A program made the translations under genes and the position numbers. Positions 25,457 to 34,280 of a stretch of DNA of 64,000 nucleotides are shown here, piece by piece; within the stretch, counting starts at the first letter, position 1; each line of letters starts with the position of its first letter. Origin of the DNA: Actinokineospora diospyrosa (lineage in GTDB: Bacteria; Actinomycetota; Actinomycetes; Mycobacteriales; Pseudonocardiaceae); assembly GCF_024171925.1 (NCBI RefSeq), contig NZ_JAMTCO010000004.1, forward strand, positions 291,428-355,427, given 5' to 3'. The notes beneath the pieces were generated by a model that did not search any database, was not told the DNA's origin, and saw only the letters and a program-made list of their open reading frames with translations.

Positions 25457-26794
25457 TCAGCCCACAAGGACGGTGGTGGCGGCGAAGTTCTCGAGTTGGT
25501 CGGCCCAGGCCCGCGCGGTCGGGTCGTCACGGTGTGGATCGGTGGCCAGGGTGGCGCGCAGGTCGCGGAGCCTGCGCAGGGCGCCTTCGAGGCGACGAGC
25601 GTCGGGCATACCGAGCACAGGTTTCGTAACCTCGATCGCGGCGTGCAGGTCCCTGCGCGCGAGGTGAGTCGAGGCGAGGTCGAGGCGGGTTGCGGCGATG
25701 ACGGCGTAGTCGAAGGCCCGGTCCTGTTCGTAGCCGTCCAGGGCCTGTTCTAGGTGGGTTCGGGCGTTGCCGTGCTCGCCGATCATGAGGTAGGCGCCGC
25801 CGAGGCACCGTTGGCGGTTCATATCGGTGAACAGCACGATCCCGGTCTCCCCGGCGTGCATTTGCTCCGGGACCTTGATGCCGGCGGTCGCGCGCAGGGC
25901 GGTGATGTCGCCGAGACGAGCCAGGGCACGGGCGCGCATGACGATCGCACGTGACGCACCGGACCGGGTCGTCGCCAGCGTAAGCGCTTCGGCAGCAAGG
26001 GCATCGGCGATCTGCCACTGGCCCGCCCAGAACGCGATGGCGGACTGCACACTGCGGATCCACGACCGCAACTCGTCCTGATCCGCCAACTCCGCCAGCT
26101 GCCACGCGGTGCGGGCATGGTCCTCGGCGGCGGCGTTCTGGCCGAAGAAATCGCTGGCGGCAACAGTCAGATACCCGCAAGTACGGGCGGCCAAGGCGTG
26201 GAGCGTGCGGGCTTGCTGCGGCCACCTCGGCTGATCAAGCAACCGGAACAACTCGTCCCGAACGTCCCGACACCGCCGCACGACAATCGAGGCCGGTTCC
26301 TCAAGAAACTCCTCGGCCAAGCGGAGCACCTCGGCCTCGAACTGTTCCAACACCGCCTCGTGCAACCCGTGTCCCCCGTGACGGCGCGCGAACGCCACGG
26401 ACTCCGCAGCATCCGCACGGACCACGGCCTCTGGGGTCGTGCTCGGAAGCTCCACCGGGACCAACATATTCCCGGTGGGGGCCTGCCAGGCTTGCCGCTG
26501 CCGGGATCGGCTCAGAGCCGCCGCCTGGTGCAACTCGACGAGCGCACCTGCCCCGTCCAGCGCCCGGTCCAGCGCCCGGATCAGATCCGCGGAAGGCAGC
26601 CCTCGACCGGCGCGCTCAGCGAGCGACACATACTGGCGGGAGTATCCGATCCGCGCCGCCACCTGGGCGTGGCTGAGCCCCGCCGCGCGGCGCCGGGCCC
26701 GGATCTCCTCCGTCAAGCGCGCGATGGCCGGGTCGGCCTGCGATGCAGTCGGGTCGGGTTCGGCGTTCTCGACGCTGTCCACGCCTGGCAGCAT
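25457..26794 (-). CDS. XRE-family HTH regulator with TPR-like C-terminus
   Basis: Start chosen at ATG 26794 (MLPGVDSVENAEPDP); upstream in-frame sequence is not protein-like. The 445 residues start with an XRE helix-turn-helix (about 27-85: LSHAQVAARIGYSRQYVSLA). The rest is all-helical, with TPR-like repeats (DHARTAWQLAELADQDELRS; NARTHLEQALDGYEQDRAFD). Such proteins are cytoplasmic, DNA-binding and peptide- or ligand-sensing. Its HTH is closely similar to that of the gene at 28330-29823, so the two are paralogues. It precedes the MBL gene by 3 bp. Confidence 0.82.
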   Translation of the reverse strand: MLPGVDSVENAEPDPTASQADPAIARLTEEIRARRRAAGLSHAQVAARIGYSRQYVSLAERAGRGLPSADLIRALDRALDGAGALVELHQAAALSRSRQRQAWQAPTGNMLVPVELPSTTPEAVVRADAAESVAFARRHGGHGLHEAVLEQFEAEVLRLAEEFLEEPASIVVRRCRDVRDELFRLLDQPRWPQQARTLHALAARTCGYLTVAASDFFGQNAAAEDHARTAWQLAELADQDELRSWIRSVQSAIAFWAGQWQIADALAAEALTLATTRSGASRAIVMRARALARLGDITALRATAGIKVPEQMHAGETGIVLFTDMNRQRCLGGAYLMIGEHGNARTHLEQALDGYEQDRAFDYAVIAATRLDLASTHLARRDLHAAIEVTKPVLGMPDARRLEGALRRLRDLRATLATDPHRDDPTARAWADQLENFAATTVLVG

Positions 26795-26823
26795 ACGGAC
26801 GCCCAGTTGCCCCGCCAGCGCGC

Positions 26824-27294
26824 TCAGTGGGTCTCGTCGCCCAGACGCAGGAGAGGAACGTTGTAGAGGTCGGGCTGGCGGACGCGGTGCATCGTCGGGG
26901 AGACGACCTCGAAGACGAGCATCTCGGTGAGGAACTGGACTCGGGCGCCGAGTAGGTGGCTGGTGTGGGCGGTGGCGCTGTGTTCTTTGAGGCCCACCGA
27001 CACATGGATGTGGGGCGCCACGCGGTCTTCGACTGGGTCCCAGGCGAGGGTGCCGCCGCCGAACGCTTCGGCGTTGGTGAGGTGGACTTGGCTCCACACT
27101 GGGGCTTGCGGGTCGTCGAGTTTGTCGCAGGTGCCGACGATCTGGGCGTCGGCGAAGCCGGCGATGAAGCCGGGGATGTAGCCCTGGCGGAGGTTGTTGT
27201 CGCGGCAGAACTGGTCGAGGGCTTCGAAGAAGTCGTCGCCGTGGTCGAAGGTGACGGCGAAGCTGCGGCCGAGGGCGAGTTCGTGGCTACGCAT
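26824..27294 (-). CDS. PPC/DUF296 domain protein
   Basis: ATG 27294 overlaps the asparaginase stop by 8 bp; 156 residues. The PPC (DUF296) fold pattern is present: RSFAVTFDHGDDFFEALDQF, GYIPGFIAGFADAQIVG, EAFGGGTLAWDP, and the strand APHIHVSVGLKEHSATAHTS with conserved histidines that can bind a metal. The final strand is FEVVSPTMHRVRQPDLYNVP. Stand-alone PPC proteins form trimers. Their chemistry in bacteria is unsettled and links to metabolic enzymes are common. Here the tight overlap with an asparaginase-type enzyme suggests a shared pathway or control of it. Confidence 0.82.
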   Translation of the reverse strand: MRSHELALGRSFAVTFDHGDDFFEALDQFCRDNNLRQGYIPGFIAGFADAQIVGTCDKLDDPQAPVWSQVHLTNAEAFGGGTLAWDPVEDRVAPHIHVSVGLKEHSATAHTSHLLGARVQFLTEMLVFEVVSPTMHRVRQPDLYNVPLLRLGDETH

Positions 27295-28288
27295 TCCCGC
27301 TCCCGGTGAAGACGGCACGGATGGTGTCGTGGTCTTGGCCGGTGGCCAGCAGGCGATGCAGCAGGATCCGAGCCTTGAGCGGATCAAGGAACCCCGCGGG
27401 GATGAGGCCGCGGGCCAGCAGGTCGGATTCGGAACCGGGGAAGGCGTAAGTGCGGGCAAGCACTGATCCGGCACCAGTGCGGGAAGCCAGCACAACAGGC
27501 TTGGCGGCAGCCAGTTCGGTCAGGATCTCGACGACGCCGACGGGTACATGGCCGACTCCGAAACCGGCGACGACCAAGGCGTCGAAGTGGTTGGCGGTGG
27601 CGCGGAGCAGGGTCCCGGTGTCGCCGAGGGTGATGGTGACCAGGCCGACCTCGATTGGATGGTCAGGCGTGCCCTGGACTGTGACGCGACTGGTCGGTCG
27701 GTTGAGGATCTGGGGTTGGCCTTCGACGAGGTAGCCGAGCGGACCGCCGTTGGCGGAGACGAAGGTGTGGCCGCTGGTGGAGTGCGTCTTGCGCACGCGA
27801 GCGGCGGCGTGGATCTCGTCGGCGAATACCACCACCGCACCCAGACCTCTGGTGGCGGCGCTGGCGGCGGTCTGGATCGCGGCGAGCAGGTTCGCGGGCC
27901 CGTCGGCACCTGCCATGGAGGGGTTGCGCATCGCGCCGGTGACCACGACCGGTTCCGGGCAAGTGTGCGCGAGGTCGAGGAAGAACGCGGTCTCCTCAAT
28001 GGTGTCGGTGCCCTGCGTGACCACCACGCCGTCTGCGCCTGCGGACAGGTGCTTGTCGATCGCGGCGGCCAGCTCGTCGAGGTCGTCGAATGACAGTGAG
28101 GCCCCCGGCACGCGTCGGAAGTCGACCACCTCGACATGAATCCCGGTCTCGGCGAGGCCCGGTACCGCTGCCACGAGTTGCTCCGCTGAGAGCGCGGGAA
28201 CGACACCGCCGCTCGGGGTGGAGGTCATGGCGATGGTGCCGCCGAGGCCGAAGACGACCACGTGAGGCACGGAGGCGATGTCAGGCAC
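27287..28288 (-). CDS. Type I-like L-asparaginase family enzyme
   Basis: GTG 28288 with AAGG 8 bp upstream; 333 residues, the usual length. Both catalytic threonine regions are present: GLGGTIAMTSTPSG near the N-terminus and VTQGTDTIEETAFFLDL (about residues 90-106), plus GAMRNPSMAGADGPANL. These enzymes hydrolyse L-asparagine or related amides to aspartate and ammonia. The absence of a signal peptide indicates a cytoplasmic enzyme. The small overlapping PPC gene and the two XRE neighbours are not typical of catabolic asparaginase loci, so a different amide substrate is possible. Confidence 0.88.
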   Translation of the reverse strand: MPDIASVPHVVVFGLGGTIAMTSTPSGGVVPALSAEQLVAAVPGLAETGIHVEVVDFRRVPGASLSFDDLDELAAAIDKHLSAGADGVVVTQGTDTIEETAFFLDLAHTCPEPVVVTGAMRNPSMAGADGPANLLAAIQTAASAATRGLGAVVVFADEIHAAARVRKTHSTSGHTFVSANGGPLGYLVEGQPQILNRPTSRVTVQGTPDHPIEVGLVTITLGDTGTLLRATANHFDALVVAGFGVGHVPVGVVEILTELAAAKPVVLASRTGAGSVLARTYAFPGSESDLLARGLIPAGFLDPLKARILLHRLLATGQDHDTIRAVFTGSGNA

Positions 28289-28329
28289 GGGTCACCTTCT
28301 GCTCGTCCGGGCTGGAGATCGTCGGCAGC

Positions 28330-29823
28330 CTAGCTGGCGACCTGGGCGACGGTCGCCACGAAGCGGCAAGCCTGATCGACGCCTTCGGTGGACACCAGGC
28401 GGCTGCGTGGGGCGGCGAGTCCACTGATGCCGTACTCGCCGATCTCGGCGCATCGGCGGGCGAGCCAGGTCCAGTCGAGGGCGAGGTAGTCGGCGAGGGC
28501 ACGTAGTCGTTGACCTGGGGTTTCGGCGCCCAGGACGGAGTGGGCCTGGGCGTAGCCGGTGGCGTCGGCGAACTCACGGACCAGGGCCACGGTGTCGGTG
28601 ACATCGACCTGCCAGACGCCGTCGGCGCCGACCCAGTTGGCGACGATGGCGTTGCGGTGGCCGTCGAAGACAAACCCAGGCAAGGCGGTGTACTCGGCGG
28701 CGGTGGTGACAGCGACCGTGATGCCGAAGGACTCCATCAGCGCGGCGGCGAGCAGGAGCAAGATGCGTTCGGCGGGGTCGGAGTCCTTGACAGTGTCGGG
28801 CGGGATGCAGAACACCCGAGTGGGACGCTCACCACCAGCCGCCCGGGATTCTCGCAGGTAGGAGTACTTATGTGCGAACAGCAGCCAGGTGCTGGCCTCC
28901 TCTCCGCGCTGTTCCCGTGTCCAGAACGCCGGGGTGCCGGTAAGCGAGTCGGTGTGGCGCAGGATGTGGCTGGCGCAGAAGTGGGAGCCCAGCCACATGC
29001 GCGACACGGGGCCCAGATCGTGGGCGATTTCCTTGCCGACGGCGGAGCGGGGCAAATCCGCGTAGATGGCGATTTGCCCCCTGCTGTCTTCCAGTAGCGC
29101 GTCGTCGTCCAGGAGGGCTTCCTCGATGTTGGCGATGGCCCACAGCACACCGAGAGTGAGGTCGTCCAGCGCGTAGGCCCTGGTCATGAGCAGGCGCGCC
29201 TGCTCGGGTGCTCCGGCAAGACGGCGACGGGCTTGTCGGGTGTCGAGGCCGTAGAGGACAGGAGCCTGCTCATCCGGTCCGACACCGATGACAAGGCCGC
29301 GGCGGGGGCGACGCACAAACGGGCCGTCGGCGAACCCTTGCGGTACAGCGGCCAAGACCCGGGCGTCCACACTCACCGGGAACGCCACAGCGGGAATGGT
29401 CGTTCCGGCGAAGAACCGCCCGGCGGGTGCTTGGACCGCTACCTCGTCATCAGGTCCGCGACCGACCTGCGGTGCTCCAGTGCCGGCTCGATGCACGGTC
29501 GCCATGACAGGGGCCAACGCGGTCACCGAGCTGCGGCCGCGTCGAGCCTGCCGGGCCAGCTCGGCGCGCTCCCGCAGCTCCATCAAGGAGCCGCCTGCGG
29601 CAAGTGCGCCGTCGAGTGCACGTACGAGGTCCGCGGATGGGAGACCTTTGCGTGGCCTTTCGGCCAACGATACGTACTGGCGCGAGTAACCGACCATGGT
29701 TGCCAACTGCGCGTGGCTAAGATCCGCGGCCTTGCGCAAGCGCCGAATCTCCTCGGCCAGCAGGACAACGGAAGGTTCCGCGTCCTGGTCCTGCCCCGCT
29801 TCGCCAGTGCGGTCATCAGTCAT
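28330..29823 (-). CDS. XRE-family HTH regulator with unknown C-terminal domain
   Basis: Start set at ATG 29823 because GGAG lies 8 bp before it; an ATG at 29886 is possible but has no ribosome site. Residues 20-85 form an XRE HTH (LSHAQLATMVGYSRQYVSLA) nearly matching the paralogue at 25457-26794. The remaining 400 or so residues are mixed alpha/beta, with GSHFCASHILRHTD, a STWLLFAHKYSYLRES helix and a late DYLALDWTWLARRCAEIGEY helix. The C-terminal part is not recognised; it may be a sensor or enzyme-like domain. The divergent radical SAM operon starts 150 bp away and is a likely target. Confidence 0.78.
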   Translation of the reverse strand: MTDDRTGEAGQDQDAEPSVVLLAEEIRRLRKAADLSHAQLATMVGYSRQYVSLAERPRKGLPSADLVRALDGALAAGGSLMELRERAELARQARRGRSSVTALAPVMATVHRAGTGAPQVGRGPDDEVAVQAPAGRFFAGTTIPAVAFPVSVDARVLAAVPQGFADGPFVRRPRRGLVIGVGPDEQAPVLYGLDTRQARRRLAGAPEQARLLMTRAYALDDLTLGVLWAIANIEEALLDDDALLEDSRGQIAIYADLPRSAVGKEIAHDLGPVSRMWLGSHFCASHILRHTDSLTGTPAFWTREQRGEEASTWLLFAHKYSYLRESRAAGGERPTRVFCIPPDTVKDSDPAERILLLLAAALMESFGITVAVTTAAEYTALPGFVFDGHRNAIVANWVGADGVWQVDVTDTVALVREFADATGYAQAHSVLGAETPGQRLRALADYLALDWTWLARRCAEIGEYGISGLAAPRSRLVSTEGVDQACRFVATVAQVAS

Positions 29824-29972
29824 TGCGGACTCCAGAGCAGACAGAGATTGAGGTGGGGGCAACAGCGGTTCGCGACGCGCTGTCATGGGTTTGCCCCGTT
29901 ACGTGAGCATAGGGCTCCCTGGTCATATGGCAACCAGCCCAACGGTCTTTGTCCATGGACGGGAGGCCCCGA

Positions 29973-31166
29973 ATGACGATCTCCACTGAAGCAGCCGGGC
30001 ACGTGACGACTGGTCGTAAGCACCTGCCCATCCTCAGCGACAAGCAACGAGCGGGCTTGCGGCCGGAGTTGTTGGAGGTGATCGAGTACCGCAAGAGCGG
30101 GTTGAGCCTGAACCACGTTGTGGGGTGCCCGCTGGATTGTGGGTATTGCGTGCGGCACTTGTTCGACAACTTCGCGATGAAAGTCCCCCGCGCGTTGATG
30201 TCCGACGAGGACGCGGTCGACCTTCTGATGGGGCACGCGCACTTCCAGGCACACGTCACCCCGGTGCAGATCTTCAACCGGGCCACGGACCCGATGCTGC
30301 CGGTGGTCAAGCCGCACACCCTCGCCACGTTGCGGCTGTTGGACGAACGTGGGTTGACCAATCACGTGCTGGTGATCACCCGGTGGAGGGTCACGGAGGA
30401 AGACTGTGCGGTGCTCAATTCGTTGCGAAACCTCAAGGTCACGTTGTTGGTCACGTGGTCGGGCATCGACGACGACAGGGTCGAGCCAGTCGACTCGACC
30501 ATCGCCGCGTCGTCGTTGAAGATCGCGTTCGAGCACGAGGATCGGTATCGGGTGGTGTTGTACTGGCGGCCGATCGTGCCCGGTCTCAACGACACCGACG
30601 AGCACCTGTCCACGGCGCTGGTCGACCTGAGCCGATATGCGCACGCGACGGTGTTCACGGGGTTGTTCTTCAAGGACCAGATCCGCGACTACTACCGGGC
30701 CCACGGGCTGCCCGAGCCCTACGAGGATGGGGCACGGCGCAAGATCTTCCCGCAGGACCTGGAACGCCGGATCCTGGCGGCGGCGGGAGCGCGGGGGCAT
30801 GGGTCGCCGTTGTTCCGCAAGACGAGCTGCGCGGTGGCTTATGCGCACATTGTGGCGGATTACAACGGGCACTTCGGTATCCGCGAACTGTGCGACATCT
30901 GCCCAGCCACCCAGTTGCAGCGTTGCGCGACCGCGTGGACGCGGCCCGCGGAAGGCCCGGTGGCCGCGCTGGCGGAGGACCTGGGCGGAAGGTTGGTGGA
31001 GATCACCGATCGGGCGATCGTAGTACAGGGGTTGGACGAGCAGCGCCGATATCGGATGCAACACGGGCTCGGCTTCCAGGTCCACGATGTGGCCAAGCCG
31101 CACCATCCAAGCAGGCACGGCCGAGCCGACACCGGCTGGGCCTCTCACACGCAGGAGGAGTCGTGA
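29973..31166 (+). CDS. Radical SAM protein
   Basis: ATG 29973 with GGGAGG 6 bp upstream; 397 residues. The radical SAM cluster motif is C-x3-C-x2-C in GCPLDCGYCVRHLFDN (about residues 52-60). A TIM-barrel-like body follows (VQIFNRATDPMLP, TLRLLDERGLTNHVLVITRW, YWRPIVPGLNDTDEHL). Three more cysteines near the C-terminus (CDICPATQLQRC) could bind a second cluster. The family resembles spore-photoproduct-lyase-like and uncharacterised radical SAM enzymes acting on nucleic acids or peptides. The operon with a DEDDh exonuclease (GTGA overlap) favours a nucleic-acid or nucleotide substrate. Confidence 0.85.
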   Translation: MTISTEAAGHVTTGRKHLPILSDKQRAGLRPELLEVIEYRKSGLSLNHVVGCPLDCGYCVRHLFDNFAMKVPRALMSDEDAVDLLMGHAHFQAHVTPVQIFNRATDPMLPVVKPHTLATLRLLDERGLTNHVLVITRWRVTEEDCAVLNSLRNLKVTLLVTWSGIDDDRVEPVDSTIAASSLKIAFEHEDRYRVVLYWRPIVPGLNDTDEHLSTALVDLSRYAHATVFTGLFFKDQIRDYYRAHGLPEPYEDGARRKIFPQDLERRILAAAGARGHGSPLFRKTSCAVAYAHIVADYNGHFGIRELCDICPATQLQRCATAWTRPAEGPVAALAEDLGGRLVEITDRAIVVQGLDEQRRYRMQHGLGFQVHDVAKPHHPSRHGRADTGWASHTQEES

Positions 31167-31765
31167 CCCATCCCATTCCACGCGTGCTGGCCGGGCAACG
31201 CCTCACGGTCGTGGATGTCGAGGGCAACGGCGGCCAACCACCGGAGATCGTCGAAATCGGTGTGCTCGCACTAGATCAGCCATTGCACCCGTCGCGCGTG
31301 GCGACGTGGTTGGTGCGGCCGAGGATGCCGATCAGTTCGGTGGTGACGCGCAAGGTCCACGGCATCAGCAACGCCGATGTCGCCGACAGTCCCACCTGGC
31401 AAGAGGTGGCCGACGAGATCACGGGTGTGCTGGCCGATCGGGTGATCGTCGCGCACAACGCCGCTGTGGAGCAGCGTGTGCTGGCCGCGCACCTTCCGGG
31501 TTGGACACCGCCGTTGGTGCTCGACACTCTTCGTCTGGCCAGGCATGTCTGGCCCGGCCTGGACGGCTATGGCCTGGACCGCCTCATCGTCCACACCGGT
31601 ATCGACCCAGAGGAGCTTTCGGGTCAGCGACATCGCGCTGGGTTTGACGCGTGGATGACCGCGCGTCTGCTGGCCACGTTGGCCGAGCACTGCGACGACT
31701 GGTCTGTGCTGGTGCGTGTCGCGGCATTGCCCGGCTTCGACGCAGCCGAGGGGGGATTGTGGTGA
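31163..31765 (+). CDS. DEDDh-type 3'-5' exonuclease (DnaQ-like)
   Basis: Start at GTG 31163, overlapping the radical SAM stop (GTGA) and preceded by GGAGGAG; 200 residues. The DEDDh motifs are in order: D-x-E in LTVVDVEGNGG, the second motif in VIVAHNAAVEQRVLAAHLPG, and H-x4-D in QRHRAGFDAWMTARLL. The second-motif acidic residue reads as Glu where the family usually has Asp. Such enzymes trim 3' ends of DNA or RNA with two metal ions. It is stand-alone, with no polymerase or helicase domain, so it may process a product of the operon. Confidence 0.85.
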   Translation: MTHPIPRVLAGQRLTVVDVEGNGGQPPEIVEIGVLALDQPLHPSRVATWLVRPRMPISSVVTRKVHGISNADVADSPTWQEVADEITGVLADRVIVAHNAAVEQRVLAAHLPGWTPPLVLDTLRLARHVWPGLDGYGLDRLIVHTGIDPEELSGQRHRAGFDAWMTARLLATLAEHCDDWSVLVRVAALPGFDAAEGGLW

Positions 31766-32370
31766 GTGTCGAGCGTCCGGTCATGATCGGCGTGCTGGGC
31801 ACGCATTCCACCGGCAAGTCCACGTTCCTCGCCCGGCTCGCGCACGAGCTGCGCCGTGACGACATCCAGGTCGCCACGGTCTCGGATTTGGGTGAGCAGG
31901 CTCAGAGGATCGGGTTGCCGATCCTGTTCAACCACACCTACGCCTCCACCCTGTGGTTCATCACCCGAGGTATCAGCAACGAACTCGAAGCCTGGCTCCA
32001 CGCCGACGTCGTGCTGGTCGACCGCGCCGTCCCGGACGCGCTGGGCTACTACCGCGCTGCCCTCGCCTACCGCGGCGAACAGCTGGACGCGGCGACGGTC
32101 GCGTCCCTGGAGTCGCTGGTCCGCTCGCACAGCGCCCACTACGACCTGCTGCTGCGGACCACCTTGGATCCTGGTTTGCCGTTGGGGGTCAACAAACGAC
32201 GCGACCCGAACCTCGACTTCCGCGCATTGGCCGACCAGCACGTCAACCAAGTCCTACACGATCTCGACCTACCGCATGAACTGTTGCCCTCTCACGGTCA
32301 CCAGGCCGCCCTCGAGCGGGTCGTCGCGTTCACCGGCACCCGGCTCGCCGGTGCGGGAGTGGGGTCATGA
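31762..32370 (+). CDS. P-loop kinase-like ATPase (AAA_28/NadR type)
   Basis: GTG 31762 overlaps the exonuclease stop (GTGA) and follows GGGGGA; 202 residues. Walker A is GTHSTGKSTFL (about residues 11-21). The middle resembles the NadR-like/AAA_28 fold: VATVSDLGEQAQRIGLPILF, STLWFITRGISNELEAWL, then Walker B-like VVLVDRAVPDALGYYRAAL and a KRRDPNLDFRA lid. Proteins of this kind phosphorylate small nucleoside-like substrates. With a radical SAM enzyme and an exonuclease, a nucleotide-modification or signalling step is an attractive but unproven reading. Confidence 0.82.
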   Translation: MSVERPVMIGVLGTHSTGKSTFLARLAHELRRDDIQVATVSDLGEQAQRIGLPILFNHTYASTLWFITRGISNELEAWLHADVVLVDRAVPDALGYYRAALAYRGEQLDAATVASLESLVRSHSAHYDLLLRTTLDPGLPLGVNKRRDPNLDFRALADQHVNQVLHDLDLPHELLPSHGHQAALERVVAFTGTRLAGAGVGS

Positions 32371-32633
32371 GCACCATGAGGGACATCGTGGCCACCGTCG
32401 TGGTCGTCGACTGTCCGCTCGGGCAGGTCGCGCGGGCGGTCGATGACCTGAGTTCGCACCTGCCGGCGGAGCAGGAGCCGGGGGTGTGTCCGTTCTGTGT
32501 CAACGCCCAGTGGCCGTGCGGCCGTTTCCTCGCAGCGGCGCAGCACATCGCCGGGTGTGGTGTGGACGTGAGCAGTCTCGTGCCGGTGGCCCTGCACCCC
32601 GTGCTCTGGCCAGCCACGAAACGCAGTGCGTGA
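32367..32633 (+). CDS. Small Cys-rich operon protein, 88 aa
   Basis: ATG 32367 overlaps the previous stop (ATGA); 88 residues. Residues 35-60 contain PGVCPFCVNAQWPCGRF and later HIAGCGVD, a C-x2-C...C...C set that could bind zinc or an iron-sulphur cluster. The N-terminal half is a Val-rich strand and helix (DIVATVVVVDCPLGQVARAV). No family recognised. It may be an adaptor for the radical SAM operon. Confidence 0.65.
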   Translation: MSTMRDIVATVVVVDCPLGQVARAVDDLSSHLPAEQEPGVCPFCVNAQWPCGRFLAAAQHIAGCGVDVSSLVPVALHPVLWPATKRSA

Positions 32634-32637
32634 GTCC

Positions 32638-33421
32638 ATGACAAGCCGAAACATGACGCTGCGCACCCTGGTGGTGGGCAACCTGCTGCGGGACCTCATC
32701 GCCGAGTCCGGGCACACCCAACGACAGATCGCGCAAACCAGCGAGATCGACCGCGCCACCCTGTCCCGGTTCCTCAACGGCATGAGGACGATCACCGACG
32801 GCGACCTCGCGGTCCTGGCCTGGACCGCCGGGATCACGACACGACCGCTGCAGCGCGCCCTCGTGGCGATCACGCGACATCGAGCACACCGAATGGTGGC
32901 TCAGCGCCCACTACACACCCTGGTACCGGGAAACCAACGCCATCATCCACGACCACACGACCCGGACGATGTCGTTCACCCCGTTCACCTTGCCTGAATC
33001 AGGAAACCCACCAGGCGCCGTGGTCGCAGGGCAGTACCTCATCGGACAGTCCGCAGTGGACCTACTCGACCCCACCGCATCCGAGACGTCACGCCTCATC
33101 GCGCGACTCGTCCGCTGCGCCCGCTCGAGCCACATCACCATCCGCATCACGGGCGTCGGCGACATCACCCACCCGTTCGACGTGCTCACCCTCGACACCG
33201 GCCACACCGTCGTCAAGATCCCCGCCACCGACTCCGTCCTCTACCTCGAACACCCCACCGACATCGAACGCTTCCGTCACCACATCGAGGCGATCGAACA
33301 GGGTGCGGCCACTGCGGAGGAGTCCCTCACCATCCTCGACAACCTCACCACAAAGCCGCAGCCCCACAGCACCGCAGAACACGTGCCCGCCCAAGTGAAC
33401 ACCCATACCCCACCCCCATGA
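32638..33421 (+). pseudogene. Frameshifted HTH regulator with DUF5753/Scr1-like sensor
   Basis: Two frames together make one sensible protein. From ATG 32638 the first frame encodes an XRE HTH (LLRDLIAESGHTQRQIAQTS, RATLSRFLNGMRTITDGDL) and then degenerates after about 32,875 (literal stop 32997). From about 32,880 the +1 frame continues as DIEHTEWWLSAHYTPWYRET and SGNPPGAVVAGQYLIGQSAV, down to YLEHPTDIERFRHHIEAIEQ, ending at 33421. That second frame has no start codon before 32969. The C-terminal half resembles the DUF5753/Scr1 antitoxin-like sensor of actinobacterial XRE proteins. A real mutation or an assembly indel is equally possible. The next gene overlaps its stop (ATGA). Confidence 0.6.
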
Positions 33422-33810
33422 ACGAGCGTGACTGGGCGGCCGTCGGACGCTGCATCAGCCAACGACTGGCCGAACTCGAATGGACACAACACGAACTCGC
33501 CGCCCGATCCGGTATTTCCCAAGCCATCATCCGAGAACTCCAACTCAACACCGTCCAACGCAAACGCAGCCCACGCACCCTCGAAGCACTCTCCACCACC
33601 CTCGGCCTGCACCCCCACCACCTCGCCGCCCTCCGCGACGAACACACCCCACTCCCCCTCGGAGTCCCCACCGATCAACCCGAACCACTCGCCGCCATCG
33701 AACAACGCCTCGCCGACATCAACAGCTCGATCAGGGACCTACGCCTCGGCTTGGCCAAAGTCCTCTACCTCCTGACCCCGAAACCCGGGACACGGAACAC
33801 CACGCGCTAG
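33418..33810 (+). CDS. Small XRE-family regulator
   Basis: ATG 33418 overlaps the previous stop; 130 residues. The XRE HTH covers about 15-70 (LEWTQHELAARSGISQAIIR, then TVQRKRSPRTLEALSTTLGL). A short coiled-coil tail follows (EQRLADINSSIRDLRLGLAK). The HTH and the phrase RELQ-x-NT-QRKRS are nearly the same as in the gene at 35079-35498, so these are recent paralogues. No ligand domain is present, so it is probably a local repressor or dimer partner of the neighbouring HTH proteins. Confidence 0.78.
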   Translation: MNERDWAAVGRCISQRLAELEWTQHELAARSGISQAIIRELQLNTVQRKRSPRTLEALSTTLGLHPHHLAALRDEHTPLPLGVPTDQPEPLAAIEQRLADINSSIRDLRLGLAKVLYLLTPKPGTRNTTR

Positions 33811-33926
33811 GACCCGCGCGCACCGATCCGATACTCCCGCAACCACAACAGTTTCCCCAGATCGACCACCATCCGACACCACCGTCGCGTGGACCAGCCA
33901 CACGACAGAAACAGGAGGTACCACCC

Positions 33927-34172
33927 ATGCAGACCCCCACCGTCGACATCTACGCCAAGCTCTCCACCGACTGCTCCATGACCTACGAGAGCAGCGCCCC
34001 GGGCGAGATCGAGTTCACCCTCGGCGGCCGCGTCGACGGCGCCATCATGCTCACCTTCACCGACACCGCCCTACGACAGTTCCTCACCCTGGCCACCACA
34101 GCCATCAACGAGACCCCGACCACCGCGTCGTCGAGCGGCATGGTCACCGCGGACGGACCCACCACCGCATAG
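33927..34172 (+). CDS. Small unknown protein, 81 aa
   Basis: ATG 33927 follows a good AGGAGG at 33912. The 81 residues look like a compact beta sheet plus one helix (VDIYAKLSTDCSMTYESSAP, EFTLGGRVDGAIMLTFTDTA, LRQFLTLATTAI), with an unstructured Ser/Thr tail. No family recognised. A strong hairpin follows the stop by 10 bp, so the transcript probably ends here. It lies among XRE genes and may be their target or partner. Confidence 0.7.
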   Translation: MQTPTVDIYAKLSTDCSMTYESSAPGEIEFTLGGRVDGAIMLTFTDTALRQFLTLATTAINETPTTASSSGMVTADGPTTA

Positions 34173-34181
34173 GCAGCCGAC

Positions 34182-34221
34182 CCGCTTCCTCGCCCCACCG
34201 CCCACCGGGGCGAGGAAGCGG
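34182..34221 (+). terminator. Hairpin terminator, 15-bp perfect stem
   Basis: CCGCTTCCTCGCCCC (34182-34196) pairs perfectly with GGGGCGAGGAAGCGG (34207-34221) around a 10-base loop, 10 bp after the stop of the 81-residue gene. There is no T-run, which is common for terminators in high-GC actinobacteria. Confidence 0.8.
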
Positions 34222-34280
34222 CTGTGCGCACCGCCCCAGTGGTATCACCATTCACGTCGCTCGAGGTCGGAGGACCCTCC

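Noticed and set aside
30125..31140. Long plus-strand frame running through the radical SAM gene into the exonuclease gene
   Set aside because: Only its last 200 codons (from GTG 31163) are real; the rest is a shadow of the radical SAM frame.
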